The notes: a model not told the origin generated them from the letters alone. A stretch of 64,000 nucleotides of DNA from an uncultured Oscillibacter sp. (GCA_910576865.1 CAJTKE010000016.1:3726-67725); one strand, 5' to 3'; positions 8,513 through 17,597 are shown, counted from the first letter of the stretch. Numbers and translations are program-made.

Positions 8513-9583
8513 TCACCTGTACTTCCGCAGCACCGACATGGCGGACTCCACCCTGGGGGCCAGCGTCTCCCCGCAGAGCAGGGCCACCCGGCCCACTTCC
8601 TTCCCGTTCAGGGAGAACACCGCCTCCCCCACCCGGGTTCCCATCCGGAGGGGCGCGGTCAGCTCCCGGTCCAGCTCCAGAGAGGTCTCCAGCGCCTCCC
8701 CCTGGGCCAGGGGCCAAGCGAAGCTGTCCGCCGCAACCAGGGGGACCCCGTCTTTTTCTGCCAGCTCGTGGCCCAGCTGGGCCATCCGCTTGGCGGGGTA
8801 GGCGGCAAAGCCGTAGTCAAACAGGCTCTGGTGGTCCGCCCAGTCGTTGCCGTCCTGGAGGGTCACGGCGATGAGCCGCTGGCCCCGGCGCTCCGCGCAG
8901 CTCACCAGGGTCCGGCCCGCCGCCCGGGTATAGCCGGTCTTCAGGCCCAGACAACCGTCCACGCAGCTCAGAAGCTTGTTGTGGTTCGTCATGGTCCGCC
9001 CGCCGATGGTGACCGTCCGGGTGGAGGCGATGCGGACCAGGGTCTCGTTCTCCATGGCCGCCCGGGCCAGCAGGGCCATGTCACGGGCGGTGGAGTAGTG
9101 GGCCTCGTCGTCCAGGCCGTTGGGGTTGGCGAAGGAGGTGTCCTCCATGCCCAGCTCCAGGGCCGTGTCGTTCATCCGCTCCACGAAGCCCTCCACACTG
9201 CCCCCCACATGCTCCGCCACCGCCACGGCGGCGTCGTTCCCGGAGCAGAGGAGCAGGCCGTAGAGCAGGGTCTCCAGGGTCAGCTTCTCTCCCTCCTTGA
9301 GGTACATGGAGGAGCCCTCGGTATACGCGGCCTCCCGGCTCACCTTCACCGTGTCGCCAAGGCTCCCGTCCCGGATGGCCACCAGGGCCGTCATGATTTT
9401 CGTGGTGCTGGCGATGAGCATCCGGGTCCCGGCGTTCCGCTCATAGAGCACCCGGCCGCTGTCCATGTCCATCAGAATCGCGGCGGAGGCGGAGACCTCC
9501 ACCGCCTCCGCCCGGCCCGCCAGCAGGCAGGCCAGGACCAGGACCAGTGCCCAGGCCCGCCGGAGGGGGAACTGTTTCGCCAA
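8513..9583 (-). CDS. dacF: D-alanyl-D-alanine carboxypeptidase (serine-type PBP, DacF-like)
   Basis: 356 aa. A Sec signal peptide ('WALVLVLACLLAGRAEA', to about residue 27) precedes the three penicillin-binding motifs: S59-T-T-K62, S114-G-N116 and K215-T-G217. The enzyme trims the terminal D-Ala of peptidoglycan pentapeptides outside the membrane. The C-terminal PBP5-type beta domain (about residues 270-356) is present. Its place after ytfJ and before rluB matches spore-forming Clostridia, where DacF/DacB-type enzymes adjust spore peptidoglycan, so a sporulation role is likely but inferred. Confidence 0.9.
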   Translation of the reverse strand: MAKQFPLRRAWALVLVLACLLAGRAEAVEVSASAAILMDMDSGRVLYERNAGTRMLIASTTKIMTALVAIRDGSLGDTVKVSREAAYTEGSSMYLKEGEKLTLETLLYGLLLCSGNDAAVAVAEHVGGSVEGFVERMNDTALELGMEDTSFANPNGLDDEAHYSTARDMALLARAAMENETLVRIASTRTVTIGGRTMTNHNKLLSCVDGCLGLKTGYTRAAGRTLVSCAERRGQRLIAVTLQDGNDWADHQSLFDYGFAAYPAKRMAQLGHELAEKDGVPLVAADSFAWPLAQGEALETSLELDRELTAPLRMGTRVGEAVFSLNGKEVGRVALLCGETLAPRVESAMSVLRKYR

Positions 9584-9627
9584 GCGTCATCACTCCAAGT
9601 CAGTCAAGTGACGATAGTATGCCCAGC

Positions 9628-10032
9628 TTAAAGGGTTTCTTGCTCCTTCTCCGCCTTTTTCTTGTCCAGGAATTTTTCCGCCTTGTCCATCAGGTCCGGG
9701 GCCATGTCGATGATCCGGTCCACCGTGGTCACGGGAGGCACCGCCACCGGCAGCACCCGGGTCACGCCGTCCTTGATGATCAGGAAGGCCACGGGGTCGA
9801 TTTTCACCCCCCCGCCGCCGCCTCCGCCGAAGTTCTCCCCCTTCATGGATTTTCCGTAGTCCCCCCCGCCGCTGCCGAAGCCGAAGTTGACCCGGGAGAT
9901 GGGAATCAGGGTCACCCCGTCGGGGGTGGTGATGGGCTGGCCCACAATGGCGTTGGTGTCCACCAGCTGGTGGATTTTTTCGATGGTGGCCTGCATCAGA
10001 TCGCTGACCTTGCTTTTCTTCTCGTTCTCCAT
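9628..10032 (-). CDS. ytfJ: GerW family sporulation protein YtfJ
   Basis: 134 aa. The core 'GQPITTPDGVTLIPISRVNFGFGSGGGDYG' region and the glycine stretch 'GGGGGGGVKIDPVAFLII' are hallmarks of the YtfJ/GerW family, which in Bacillus is needed for normal spore germination. No signal peptide. It sits between the DUF2953 gene and the carboxypeptidase, the usual neighbours. Confidence 0.93.
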   Translation of the reverse strand: MENEKKSKVSDLMQATIEKIHQLVDTNAIVGQPITTPDGVTLIPISRVNFGFGSGGGDYGKSMKGENFGGGGGGGVKIDPVAFLIIKDGVTRVLPVAVPPVTTVDRIIDMAPDLMDKAEKFLDKKKAEKEQETL

Positions 10033-10086
10033 CTTGCGCTTCCTTTCCTCTGCCGTCAGATGTCGTGGATGCCTGTCATGGTCGCC

Positions 10087-10794
10087 TTACGCGGCGGAAT
10101 TTTCCGGTTTGGGTTCCTCGGGCTCCGGGTTCTCGGGGGGCTTCTTCTCCGGCTTCGGGGGACGGGTCCTGCACCGCTTCCGCCAGCGCAGGAACCACCT
10201 CAGAGCCGGGAAGGCCAAGCCGAAGCCCATGGCCAGCAGCGTCCCGATCCGGAGGGTGACGCCGGCCTCGCCCTCCACCGCCGTGTCCTCCGCCAGGAAG
10301 TCCACGTCCGTGTGAATGTACACGTCCCGGATGTCCATCAACCGCTCCAATCGGGGCATTCCCCCCCAGACGGCGGCCTGAATTTCTCCATAGGCCCGGG
10401 CCGCGGCGGCGGGGTCCTCCAGCCCGCTCAGCACCAGGGACAGCCGCAGGGGCTTCACCCGGATGCCCCGGCCGAACCGTCTCAGGGCTCGTTTCAGCGG
10501 CGGGAGCAGGGTCCGGAGGGCGTCCTTCCCGTCCTCCAGGGTGAAGGAGAGCCTGGGTTTCTTCGCCGCTCCCTCCGGCTCTTCTTCGGGCTTCTTCTTT
10601 TTTTTCTTCTCCTTCGGGGGCTTCTCCGCCTTGGGCTTTCCGGGCTTGGCGGGAAGGATATGGAGCCGCAGGAGGCCGAATTTCATGTCCAGGCGGAGCT
10701 CCTCCCCGCCGAAGGACGCCCGGACGCCCACCCGGGTCCACAGCAGCAGGACGATCAGAAATATGACCGCCCCCGGAATCCACAGCCACAGCAC
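10087..10794 (-). CDS. ytfI: DUF2953 domain membrane protein (YtfI-like)
   Basis: 235 aa. An N-terminal membrane anchor ('LWIPGAVIFLIVLLLW', residues 4-19) is followed by an unusual Lys/Glu/Pro-rich low-complexity stretch (about residues 50-75) and the DUF2953 region. A second hydrophobic segment lies near residues 185-200, with a basic, proline-rich tail. Start is GTG at 10794 behind GGGGAGGG. It is co-conserved with ytfJ in spore formers. Function unknown. Confidence 0.85.
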   Translation of the reverse strand: MLWLWIPGAVIFLIVLLLWTRVGVRASFGGEELRLDMKFGLLRLHILPAKPGKPKAEKPPKEKKKKKKPEEEPEGAAKKPRLSFTLEDGKDALRTLLPPLKRALRRFGRGIRVKPLRLSLVLSGLEDPAAAARAYGEIQAAVWGGMPRLERLMDIRDVYIHTDVDFLAEDTAVEGEAGVTLRIGTLLAMGFGLAFPALRWFLRWRKRCRTRPPKPEKKPPENPEPEEPKPENSAA

Positions 10795-10812
10795 AGGCGC
10801 CCTCCCCCTCTC

Positions 10813-11436
10813 TCACTCGGTCTCCGCTTCCGGGGCCTCCGGCCCCTCCTGCTCCTCCACGATCTCGCCGTGGTCCCCCAGGCGCATCTGCCCATCGGCC
10901 TCCGGGTCCGTCGGGTCCTCCTCGGTGAGCTCCGTCAGCTCCGGCAGCTCGTCCAGGCTTTTCAGATGGAAAGCCCGGAGGAACTGCTTCGTGGTCCGGT
11001 ACAGCCGGGGACGCCCCGGCACCTGGAGCCGCCCGCACTCCTCGATCAGCTCCCGGTTCAAAAGCAGGCTCATGGTATACGAGCTGTCCACCCCCCGGAT
11101 CTGGTCCACGTTGGCCCGGGTGGTGGGCTGGTAATAGGCGATGATGGTCAGGGCCTCCAGGGCGGGCTGGCTGAGCTTGGCGGGCTTGCGGACCTCCAGG
11201 GCCCGGTGTACGGCCCCGGCGAACTCCGGGGCGGAACAAAGCTGCCAGCAGTCGTCCATCTGCGCCAGCCGGATGCCCCGCTGGTCGAAGGCGTAGTGGT
11301 CGCCCAGGTCCTTCAGCGCCCGCTCCACGGCGGGCCGGGCCAGCTCCAGGGCGTCGCAGAGCCGCCTGATCTGCACCGGCTCGCCGGAGGCGAACAGAAT
11401 CGCCTCCACGGCGCTCTCAATCTCTTTTCTCTCCAT
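10813..11436 (-). CDS. scpB: Segregation and condensation protein ScpB
   Basis: 207 aa. A winged-helix kleisin-associated protein that with ScpA and SMC forms the bacterial condensin. The N-terminal 'MERKEIESAVEAILFASGEPV' and the core 'ALEALTIIAYYQPTTRANVDQIRGVDS' are diagnostic. An acidic tail follows residue 180. It starts 12 bases after the scpA stop. Confidence 0.95.
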   Translation of the reverse strand: MERKEIESAVEAILFASGEPVQIRRLCDALELARPAVERALKDLGDHYAFDQRGIRLAQMDDCWQLCSAPEFAGAVHRALEVRKPAKLSQPALEALTIIAYYQPTTRANVDQIRGVDSSYTMSLLLNRELIEECGRLQVPGRPRLYRTTKQFLRAFHLKSLDELPELTELTEEDPTDPEADGQMRLGDHGEIVEEQEGPEAPEAETE

Positions 11437-11448
11437 GGGAAATCCTCC

Positions 11449-12243
11449 TCAGGGTTCCTCCGCCTGGGCGGTGAGATGCTCCGGCGGGTCCCCCACCTGA
11501 CGGACGGTACACTCCGACTCCGAGCCGGTCAGCTGCAGCACGTGGGACCGGCACAGCTCCAGCACCGCCAGGAACGTGGCCACGATTTCGCTGCGGCTGC
11601 GGCTCCCCTGGAAGAGCTGGCGGAACAGCGTCACGCTCCCCCGGCCCAGGCGTTTCAAAATGTCCAGGGCCTTTCGCTCCACGGGATAGGGCTCGTGCCG
11701 GACGATCTCCTGGAAGGCCGCCCTGGGGGGCGGCAGCTTCCGCTCCGCCCTGGCCTGGAGCTCCCGCAGACAGCGGAGCAGGTCCCGGGGCCGGTGGTCA
11801 TAGACCGCCTCCCGGCCCTTCAGGGGCTCCGGCCCCCGGACGCAGATGCTGCGGCCATACTCTCCCAGAGGGGCCAGCTTCTCCGCCATGGCCTTCACAT
11901 AGGCGTAGCTCTCTCCCCGGCGGCGCTCCTCCAGGGACTGGATCAGGGCCTCCATCTCGCTCTTGGCCTCCTCGTCCTCAATGGACAGGAGCATCCGGGT
12001 CTTGAGGTAGACCAGATGGGACGCCATGGCGGCGAACTCGCTGGCGATCTCCAGATCCAGCTCCTTCCGCCGGTCCAGCCAGCTGAGATACTGGTCGCAG
12101 ATCAGGGAGATGGAGATGTCCTGAATCTCCATCTTGTTCTTGCTCAGCAAAAATAAAATCAGGTCCAGTGGTCCCTCAAAGTCCTGGAGCTCCTCCGTCC
12201 GGGAGTGGACCACCTTTTCCAACTTGAATACGGGACTGTCCAA
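11449..12243 (-). CDS. scpA: Segregation and condensation protein ScpA
   Basis: 264 aa kleisin linking the SMC heads. The N-terminal 'FEGPLDLILFLLSKNKMEIQDISIS' is diagnostic, followed by 'LVYLKTRMLLS' and a C-terminal winged helix. No ATG fits; the best start is TTG at 12243 with AGGAGG about 7 bases upstream. The frame is open further upstream through protease sequence but carries no kleisin features there. It is co-transcribed with scpB. Confidence 0.94.
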   Translation of the reverse strand: MDSPVFKLEKVVHSRTEELQDFEGPLDLILFLLSKNKMEIQDISISLICDQYLSWLDRRKELDLEIASEFAAMASHLVYLKTRMLLSIEDEEAKSEMEALIQSLEERRRGESYAYVKAMAEKLAPLGEYGRSICVRGPEPLKGREAVYDHRPRDLLRCLRELQARAERKLPPPRAAFQEIVRHEPYPVERKALDILKRLGRGSVTLFRQLFQGSRSRSEIVATFLAVLELCRSHVLQLTGSESECTVRQVGDPPEHLTAQAEEP

Positions 12244-12281
12244 AAAGTCCCCTCCTTTTGTCAGGTGTGAAAGCGCCGTCC

Positions 12282-12941
12282 CTAAAGGCACAGCTCCAGG
12301 AAAAACCAGTAGACCCCCTGGATGGCTCCGTTGATGAGGTCCCCCGTCACGCCGAACCAGCTCAGGGCCAGCAGCAGAAGCATGCCGTAGCGCTCGTAGC
12401 GCATCAATCCGAAGTAGGCCCGGTCCGGCAGAAAGGCCCCCAGCACCTTGGCCCCGTCCAGGGGCGGGATGGGCAGCAGGTTGAAGAGACCCAGGCCGAT
12501 GGACAGCGGGGCCACAAAGAGGTGCAGGAAGATGTACAGCACGTAGCAGAAGCCGCTCTCCCGGGTGACGAAGCCGTCCAGCACCTTGTGGCAGAACAGC
12601 ATGGCCAGAAAAGCCAGCAGCAAATTGGAAAGCGGCCCCGCCAGGGCCGTCAGGGCCATGCCCCGCTTGGGCCTCTTGAAATACCGGGGGTCCACCGGCA
12701 CGGGCTTTGCCCAGCCGAAGCCCGCAACCAGCATCATGCCCAGGCCCAGCCAGTCGATGTGCCGCAGGGGGTTCAGGCTCAGGCGGTGGCTGTCCCGGGC
12801 GGTGGGGTCCCCCAGGGCACAGGCCGCCAGACCGTGGCAGGCCTCGTGGACCGTCAGGCAGAGGAGGACGGCCAGGACCCGCATGGCCGTGGACGCCAGC
12901 CAATACCAGTCGATGGCGCGGATCAGGCCGCTGAAATCCAT
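12282..12941 (-). CDS. Site-2 protease family (M50) integral membrane metalloprotease
   Basis: 219 aa polytopic protein. The zinc-binding 'HEACH' (HExxH) lies in the first half and the third ligand motif 'NLLPIPPLDG' in the second, typical of the short YwhC-like M50 group. Substrate unknown. It has its own promoter and leads into scpA, scpB and the following genes. The family is regularly found next to scpAB in Clostridia. Confidence 0.88.
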   Translation of the reverse strand: MDFSGLIRAIDWYWLASTAMRVLAVLLCLTVHEACHGLAACALGDPTARDSHRLSLNPLRHIDWLGLGMMLVAGFGWAKPVPVDPRYFKRPKRGMALTALAGPLSNLLLAFLAMLFCHKVLDGFVTRESGFCYVLYIFLHLFVAPLSIGLGLFNLLPIPPLDGAKVLGAFLPDRAYFGLMRYERYGMLLLLALSWFGVTGDLINGAIQGVYWFFLELCL

Positions 12942-12967
12942 GGTCCTCCCCCTTTCATAGTCGTTCT

Positions 12968-12996
12968 ATTATAGCAGTTCCCGAGAGGAAATACAA
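12968..12996 (-). promoter_or_regulatory. Sigma-A promoter of the M50-scpAB operon
   Basis: Minus-strand TTGTAT (12996-12991), 17-base spacer, TATAAT (12973-12968), 27 bases upstream of the protease ATG. Confidence 0.72.
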
Positions 12997-13007
12997 GGGA
13001 AACCGTG

Positions 13008-13032
13008 AAAAAGCCCGCCGGGACCGGCGGGC
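13008..13032 (-). terminator. Rho-independent terminator after sigG
   Basis: GCCCGCCGG stem with a 2-base loop and five T residues on the minus strand, six bases after the sigG stop codon. Confidence 0.85.
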
Positions 13033-13038
13033 CTGGAG

Positions 13039-13809
13039 TCAGATGTTCTTTTTGATGGTGTTGATGGCCCCCTTCTCCAGCCGGGAGACCTGGGCCTGGG
13101 AGATGCCCACCTCGGCGGAGACCTCCATCTGGGTCTTGCCCTCGTAGAACCGCAGGGACAGGATGCGCCGCTCCCGGTCGTCCAGACGGCGCAGGGCGTC
13201 TTTCAGGGCGATGCGGTCCGTCCAGCGCTCGTCGGTGTTCTGGGTGTCCCGGACCTGGTCCATGACGCACAGGGCGTCCCCGCCGTCGGAGTACACCGGC
13301 TCATAGAGGGACACCGGGTCCACGATGGCGTCCATGGCGAAAACCACGTCCTCCCGGGGGATGTCCAGCTCCTTGGCGATCTGCTCCACCGTGGGCTCCC
13401 GCTGGGTCTCGTTCAGCAGCCGCTCCCGGACCTGGAGGACCTTGTAGGCCGTGTCCCGCATGGAGCGGGAGACCCGGATGGCGCTGTTGTCCCGGAGATA
13501 GCGGCGGATCTCGCCGATGATCATGGGCACGCCGTAGGTGGAAAATTTCACCGGCTGGTTGATGTCAAAGTTGTCGATGGCCTTGATGAGCCCCACGCAG
13601 CCCACCTGGAAGAGGTCGTCCACGTTCTCCCCCCGGCTGGAGAAGCGCTGGATCACCGACAGCACCAGCCGGAGGTTCCCCTCGATGAGCTGGCGGCGGG
13701 CCTCCTGGTCCCCCTCCTTGGTCCGGCGGAGGAGGGCCATGGCCTCCTCGTTTTTCAGCACCTTCAGCTTGGCGGTGTTGACCCCCGCGATCTCGACTTT
13801 TCCCTGCAT
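13039..13809 (-). CDS. sigG: RNA polymerase sporulation sigma factor SigG
   Basis: 256 aa, late forespore sigma factor. The N-terminal 'KVEIAGVNTAKLKVLKNEEA' is a strongly conserved SigG hallmark (the segment contacted by the anti-sigma factor CsfB). Region 2 ('DDLFQVGCVGLIKAIDNFD'), region 3 and the region 4 helix-turn-helix ('TQMEVSAEVGISQAQVSRLEKGA') are intact. Upstream lies a possible sigma-F/G-type promoter, consistent with the autoregulation known for sigG. A terminator follows. Confidence 0.95.
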   Translation of the reverse strand: MQGKVEIAGVNTAKLKVLKNEEAMALLRRTKEGDQEARRQLIEGNLRLVLSVIQRFSSRGENVDDLFQVGCVGLIKAIDNFDINQPVKFSTYGVPMIIGEIRRYLRDNSAIRVSRSMRDTAYKVLQVRERLLNETQREPTVEQIAKELDIPREDVVFAMDAIVDPVSLYEPVYSDGGDALCVMDQVRDTQNTDERWTDRIALKDALRRLDDRERRILSLRFYEGKTQMEVSAEVGISQAQVSRLEKGAINTIKKNI

Positions 13810-13879
13810 GAAAGCGTGCCCCCCTTGTGTATACTTCCACGCGGCGGGCGGGGTCTCCCCCTCTTTGCCGCCGCAAGGT

Positions 13880-13909
13880 CAGTATCTCCAGAGGCCATTT
13901 TTCCTATAC
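13880..13909 (-). promoter_or_regulatory. Possible forespore (sigma-F/sigma-G type) promoter of sigG
   Basis: Minus-strand GTATA (13909-13905), 18-base spacer, GATACTG (13886-13880). This resembles the sigma-F/G pattern (GNATA-18-CATACTA) but is imperfect. It lies 70 bases upstream of the sigG start. Confidence 0.38.
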
Positions 13910-13976
13910 TGGGACCTTTTGTCAGAATAGGACGTCCCGGGGGGCGCATAGGCTTCCTTGAAAGGAGTTGAGGACG

Positions 13977-14249
13977 ATGCAATTCCGGTTTCGGGATCTC
14001 CGCCGGAAGGAGGTCATCAACATCAACGACGGCGCCCGCCTGGGGCCGGTGGCGGACGTGGACATCAAAGCCCCGGAGGGGCAGGTGGCGGCCATTGTGG
14101 TCTATGGGCCCGCCCGGTTCTTCGGGCTCTTCGGCCGGGGGGAGGAGTTTTACATCCCCTGGGACTGCATCCAGCGCATCGGAGACGACATCATCCTCAT
14201 CGACAAAACTTTCCAGAGAAGGGAGCCGGAGCGGAAGCGGCGGCGCTGA
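13977..14249 (+). CDS. YlmC/YmxH family sporulation protein (PRC-barrel)
   Basis: 90 aa single-domain PRC-barrel protein ('FRDLRRKEVININDGARLG', 'FYIPWDCIQRIGDDIILID') of the YlmC/YmxH family, associated with endospore formers. An in-frame TTG lies 9 bases upstream but touches the AAGGAG ribosome site, so the ATG at 13977 is the start. The tail is Arg-rich. It faces sigG divergently and converges on the LysR gene. Function is not established. Confidence 0.88.
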   Translation: MQFRFRDLRRKEVININDGARLGPVADVDIKAPEGQVAAIVVYGPARFFGLFGRGEEFYIPWDCIQRIGDDIILIDKTFQRREPERKRRR

Positions 14250-14256
14250 GAGGCGG

Positions 14257-15135
14257 TCAGGTCAATTCCTTCCTCAAAAGCTCCAGGAACAGCTCCATGG
14301 CCGGAGTGACCCACCGGCCCTTCCTCCAGGCGCACAGGGCCGGAGCGGGGACGCCGGAGATGGGGGCCTCCAGCTCCACCAGCCGCCCGTCCGCCAGCTC
14401 CTCCTCCGCCACAAAGCGGGGCAGGTAGGTGAAGCCCAGGTTGCTCATGACGCAGCGCTTGATGGTCTCGATGCTCCACAGCTCCAGCGTCACGTCCAGC
14501 TCGATCTCCCGCCGGCGGAGATAGTCCTCCAAGCGGCGGCGGAAGATGCTGTCCGGCTCGTCGGTGACCAGGGAGACGGCTTTCCGCTGGCCCGGGGTGG
14601 TGAAATCCGGCTCCGGGAAGTCCGGGGAGGCCAGCAGCACGATGTCATAGCTCCCCAGGGACTCCACCTCCAGGGACTCCCGGTTCCAGTCCATGTCATA
14701 GCCCACTCCCAGATCACAGGACCCGTCCCGGACGCCCTGGGGAATCCGCATGCAGTTGCAGTCCCGGATCACCAGCCGGACCTGGGGGGCCCGCTCCCGG
14801 AAGGCCCGGATCACCGGCTGCATCCGATAGCACAGCAGGGTCTCCGCCAGATCCACCCGGAGGGTCCCCGAGGGGACCTGTCCCCCCTTTCCGCATTCCA
14901 GCAGCCGGTCCGCCGCCGCCAGCAGCTCCCGGGCCCGAGGCAGGATCCGCTCCCCCGCCTCCGTCAGGGCCATCCTCCGACCCACCCGCTCGAAGAGGGG
15001 GACGCCCAGCTCCTCCTCCAGCTGCTGAATCTGGACGGTGATGGTGGACTGGGTGTAGCCCAGCCGCTCCGCCGCTCTCTGATAGCTCCCCTGGTCCACT
15101 ACGGCCTGAAGGGTGCGCAGGTTTTTCAACTCCAT
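14257..15135 (-). CDS. LysR family transcriptional regulator
   Basis: 292 aa. The N-terminal helix-turn-helix 'GSYQRAAERLGYTQSTITVQIQQLEEELG' (residues 14-45) precedes the periplasmic-binding-like effector domain. The frame is open upstream, but the ATG at 15135, behind GGGAGG, gives the standard LysR N-terminus. It is divergent from a LysE-family exporter, so it probably senses that exporter's substrate (an amino acid by analogy with LysG/LysE and ArgP/ArgO); this is inference. Confidence 0.9.
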   Translation of the reverse strand: MELKNLRTLQAVVDQGSYQRAAERLGYTQSTITVQIQQLEEELGVPLFERVGRRMALTEAGERILPRARELLAAADRLLECGKGGQVPSGTLRVDLAETLLCYRMQPVIRAFRERAPQVRLVIRDCNCMRIPQGVRDGSCDLGVGYDMDWNRESLEVESLGSYDIVLLASPDFPEPDFTTPGQRKAVSLVTDEPDSIFRRRLEDYLRRREIELDVTLELWSIETIKRCVMSNLGFTYLPRFVAEEELADGRLVELEAPISGVPAPALCAWRKGRWVTPAMELFLELLRKELT

Positions 15136-15190
15136 GAAACCGCCTCCCGACTCATTGATTTTTTTAATAGTATACTTCAAAAACTTTCGC

Positions 15191-15219
15191 TTTTCAAATG
15201 GATTGTTTTCTGCTATGAT
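15191..15219 (+). promoter_or_regulatory. Candidate promoter of the LysE-type exporter
   Basis: TTTTCA (15191-15196), 17-base spacer, TATGAT (15214-15219) in the 116-base gap between the divergent LysR and LysE genes. The weak -35 box fits an activator-dependent promoter. Confidence 0.5.
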
Positions 15220-15251
15220 GGGGCCATCCTGAAAAAAGGACGGTGGCCGTC

Positions 15252-15845
15252 ATGCCCGTGTCCCTGATACCCTCTTTCCTGATCTACTGCTATGTGGGCG
15301 CCATCACCCCGGGGCCCGCCAATCTCTGTTCCCTTGCCACCGCCCTGCGGTACGGGAGGGGCCCCGCCCTGCGGCAGTGGCGGGGGCTGTTCACCGGCTT
15401 CTTCCTGGTATCCATGACCTCCGTGCTGGCCACGTATTTTCTGGGCGCGGTGCTGAACCAGTATACGGGCTTTCTCTCCTGGGTGGGGGCGGCTTATCTC
15501 CTGTGGATGGCTTTCAACACCCTCCGCTCCTCCTCCGGGCCGGAGGGTCAGGCGCCGGAGGCCCCCGGCTTCTGGTCCGGCCTGCTGGTGAACCTCACCA
15601 ATGTGAAGGTCATGATCTTCTGTCTCATGGCCCTGTCCTCCTATGTGCTGCCCTTTGACGGCTCCTTCTGGTCCCTGCTGGCGGTGGGGCTGTTCCTGCC
15701 CTTCACCGGGCCCCTGGCGAATCTGGTGTGGCTTTTCGCCGGGGCGGCCCTGCAAACGTTGTTCCTCAACCACCGCAGGGCGGTGGACGCCGGCTGCGCC
15801 GCCGCCCTGGCGCTGTGCGCCGTCAGTCTGGTCCTGCCCCACTGA
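15252..15845 (+). CDS. LysE family transporter
   Basis: 197 aa membrane protein with about six spans. The N-terminal 'YVGAITPGPANL' matches the LysE/RhtB 'TPGP' signature. It probably exports an amino acid or similar small molecule. A GTG nine bases upstream is possible, but the ATG at 15252 is preferred (AAGGA about 11 bases upstream). It is divergent from the LysR regulator. Confidence 0.87.
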   Translation: MPVSLIPSFLIYCYVGAITPGPANLCSLATALRYGRGPALRQWRGLFTGFFLVSMTSVLATYFLGAVLNQYTGFLSWVGAAYLLWMAFNTLRSSSGPEGQAPEAPGFWSGLLVNLTNVKVMIFCLMALSSYVLPFDGSFWSLLAVGLFLPFTGPLANLVWLFAGAALQTLFLNHRRAVDAGCAAALALCAVSLVLPH

Positions 15846-15863
15846 ACCGTACATGAAACCACC

Positions 15864-15897
15864 AACGCCGTCAGGACCGCGCGGTCCTGACGGCGTT
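15864..15897. terminator. Perfect 17-bp palindrome between convergent genes
   Basis: The arm AACGCCGTCAGGACCGC is repeated exactly as an inverted copy with no spacer, 18 bases after the LysE-type gene and 27 bases before the end of the FapA-like gene. No T-run follows on either strand, so it may be a weak bidirectional terminator or mRNA 3'-end stabiliser. Confidence 0.55.
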
Positions 15898-15923
15898 GTG
15901 CCATGCCTCAACAGGGTCTGTTT

Positions 15924-17579
15924 CTATTTCAGGAGGAGCCGGTTCTCCACCATGTGGATGTCGCAGTCATCCTGCTCCTCGGTGATTTCCTCCACCAGCT
16001 TTCCGATCTGAACGCTCAGGAAGGGGTACACCTTCTCACAGCGCACCCTCCCCCTGCTCTTTTTGTCCAGCTCCTTGCTCAGCGTTTTCAGCCGGCTCGT
16101 CAGGGATTCCTGCTGCTCAAAATAAAGCTGCCGCTGTTCCACCAGCTGATCCAGCAGGGACTTCTCCTCGTCAGAAATCCGGATACCCTTTCTCCGCAGG
16201 CTGGTGATGGGCTTCCACAGCTTTTCCAGGGTCGCCTGCGTCTCCGCCAGCTCCGCCCTGACCTGCTCCCAGGCCTCCGGGAGGTCCGGGGGAAAGCCCA
16301 CCGAAAACACGCACCGGCCCCCGGCCAGATTGCCGATCCGGCGGCACAGGACGCTGTCGCCCGCCCGGATCCGGCTGTTCACGATCATGCCCCGTCCGTT
16401 CATGACATAGGTCGTTCCGCCGCAGCGGACGGCGCTGTTGGAGATCGTCTCCGCGATCACGCTGGTCCCACTCTCGATCTTCGCCCACTCTATCACGGGA
16501 GACTGCACCTGACGGGCGGCGGACAGGAAGGTCTCGCCCTCCGTCCCGAAAACGCCCTTCTGCACCCGGACGGTCCCTCCTGTGGACATCACCCGGGCCC
16601 GGCCCATCTTCCCGTTGATGACGATTTCACCGGAGGCCTCCACATCCACGCCCCCGTCCACATTCCCCCCTATGTAGAGGTTGCCGGAAACCCGGAGCGT
16701 CCCCTGGAACTGGTCCAGGTCGCCGTCGATGATCTTCTGCTCATGCACACAGAATTTGTCGTCTTCAATGTATAACATTCCATCCACATCGGCCGTGAGC
16801 GCCTGTCCGCCCCGGCTGATGCCGGTGTTCTTCCCTTGGGGGATGGGGGCGCTGTTCACCGGCGGGCTGGGAAGCCTCTTTCCCGTCACATCCATGCCGT
16901 CCGTCCCCTCCCTCGGGGGCCGGATCAGACAGATGACCGTCCCCTTCCGGATGGGCTGCAGCTCGATGTCCTGGCCAAAGTCCACCTCGCTCCCGCTCTG
17001 CACCTTCAGGCTCAGATTCCCGTGCCGCTGGAGAAGCTCCGTCACCTTCCCGTCCTCTCCGGGCAGGGGCGGCTTTCCCCGGGCCACCAGGAAAATGCGG
17101 AAATAACCCTGTTCAAAGTCCTTTTGGATATCCTCCCGCAGAATACCGTGATTGATGCCCTCGTAGCGCATATCCCCCAGAAATTGCTCCAGGGTGATGT
17201 CGTCCCCGCCGTTCTCCGGGCGGAACAGGCACGCGTAGGCGCTCATCCGGTCCTCGGCGAGGAAGAAGCGGGCCTCCGCCCTCATGGGGCGCATTTCGCC
17301 GTTGGTCGCCTCCTTGTACCGGGCCCGGCAGTCTTCTTTCAACGTTCGGATAAACGCGTCCACCATTCTGCCGTCCTGGGGATATGCCTCCTTCAGTCCG
17401 CCGCCCGACGTCTCAAGCTCAGAGAAAACCCTTCTGTAAGGAGTGGGCTGATATGTTTTCTTCTCCTGTCCGCCTGTCTCCTTCGAGGCAAAACGATTAA
17501 AAAACGCCACTCTCAACCCCGCCTTTTCTTCCGTCAGGTACAATATCCTCTTATCCACAGGCCGCGTTCGCTTATGCAT
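15924..17579 (-). CDS. FapA family protein (DUF342)
   Basis: 551 aa. The central glycine-rich right-handed beta-helix ('GNLYIGGNVDGGVDVEASGEIVINGKMG', about residues 285-330) preceded by a DUF342 N-terminal domain and followed by a coiled coil (about residues 440-530, 'AELAETQATLEKLWKP') is typical of FapA/DUF342 proteins. Proposed roles in the family include cell-surface and polymer-related functions; none is established here. The start is uncertain: the ATG at 17579 lacks a clear ribosome site and lies only about 12 bases from the predicted transcription start. Confidence 0.82.
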   Translation of the reverse strand: MHKRTRPVDKRILYLTEEKAGLRVAFFNRFASKETGGQEKKTYQPTPYRRVFSELETSGGGLKEAYPQDGRMVDAFIRTLKEDCRARYKEATNGEMRPMRAEARFFLAEDRMSAYACLFRPENGGDDITLEQFLGDMRYEGINHGILREDIQKDFEQGYFRIFLVARGKPPLPGEDGKVTELLQRHGNLSLKVQSGSEVDFGQDIELQPIRKGTVICLIRPPREGTDGMDVTGKRLPSPPVNSAPIPQGKNTGISRGGQALTADVDGMLYIEDDKFCVHEQKIIDGDLDQFQGTLRVSGNLYIGGNVDGGVDVEASGEIVINGKMGRARVMSTGGTVRVQKGVFGTEGETFLSAARQVQSPVIEWAKIESGTSVIAETISNSAVRCGGTTYVMNGRGMIVNSRIRAGDSVLCRRIGNLAGGRCVFSVGFPPDLPEAWEQVRAELAETQATLEKLWKPITSLRRKGIRISDEEKSLLDQLVEQRQLYFEQQESLTSRLKTLSKELDKKSRGRVRCEKVYPFLSVQIGKLVEEITEEQDDCDIHMVENRLLLK

Positions 17580-17597
17580 ACTGCCACTTATAAAAAT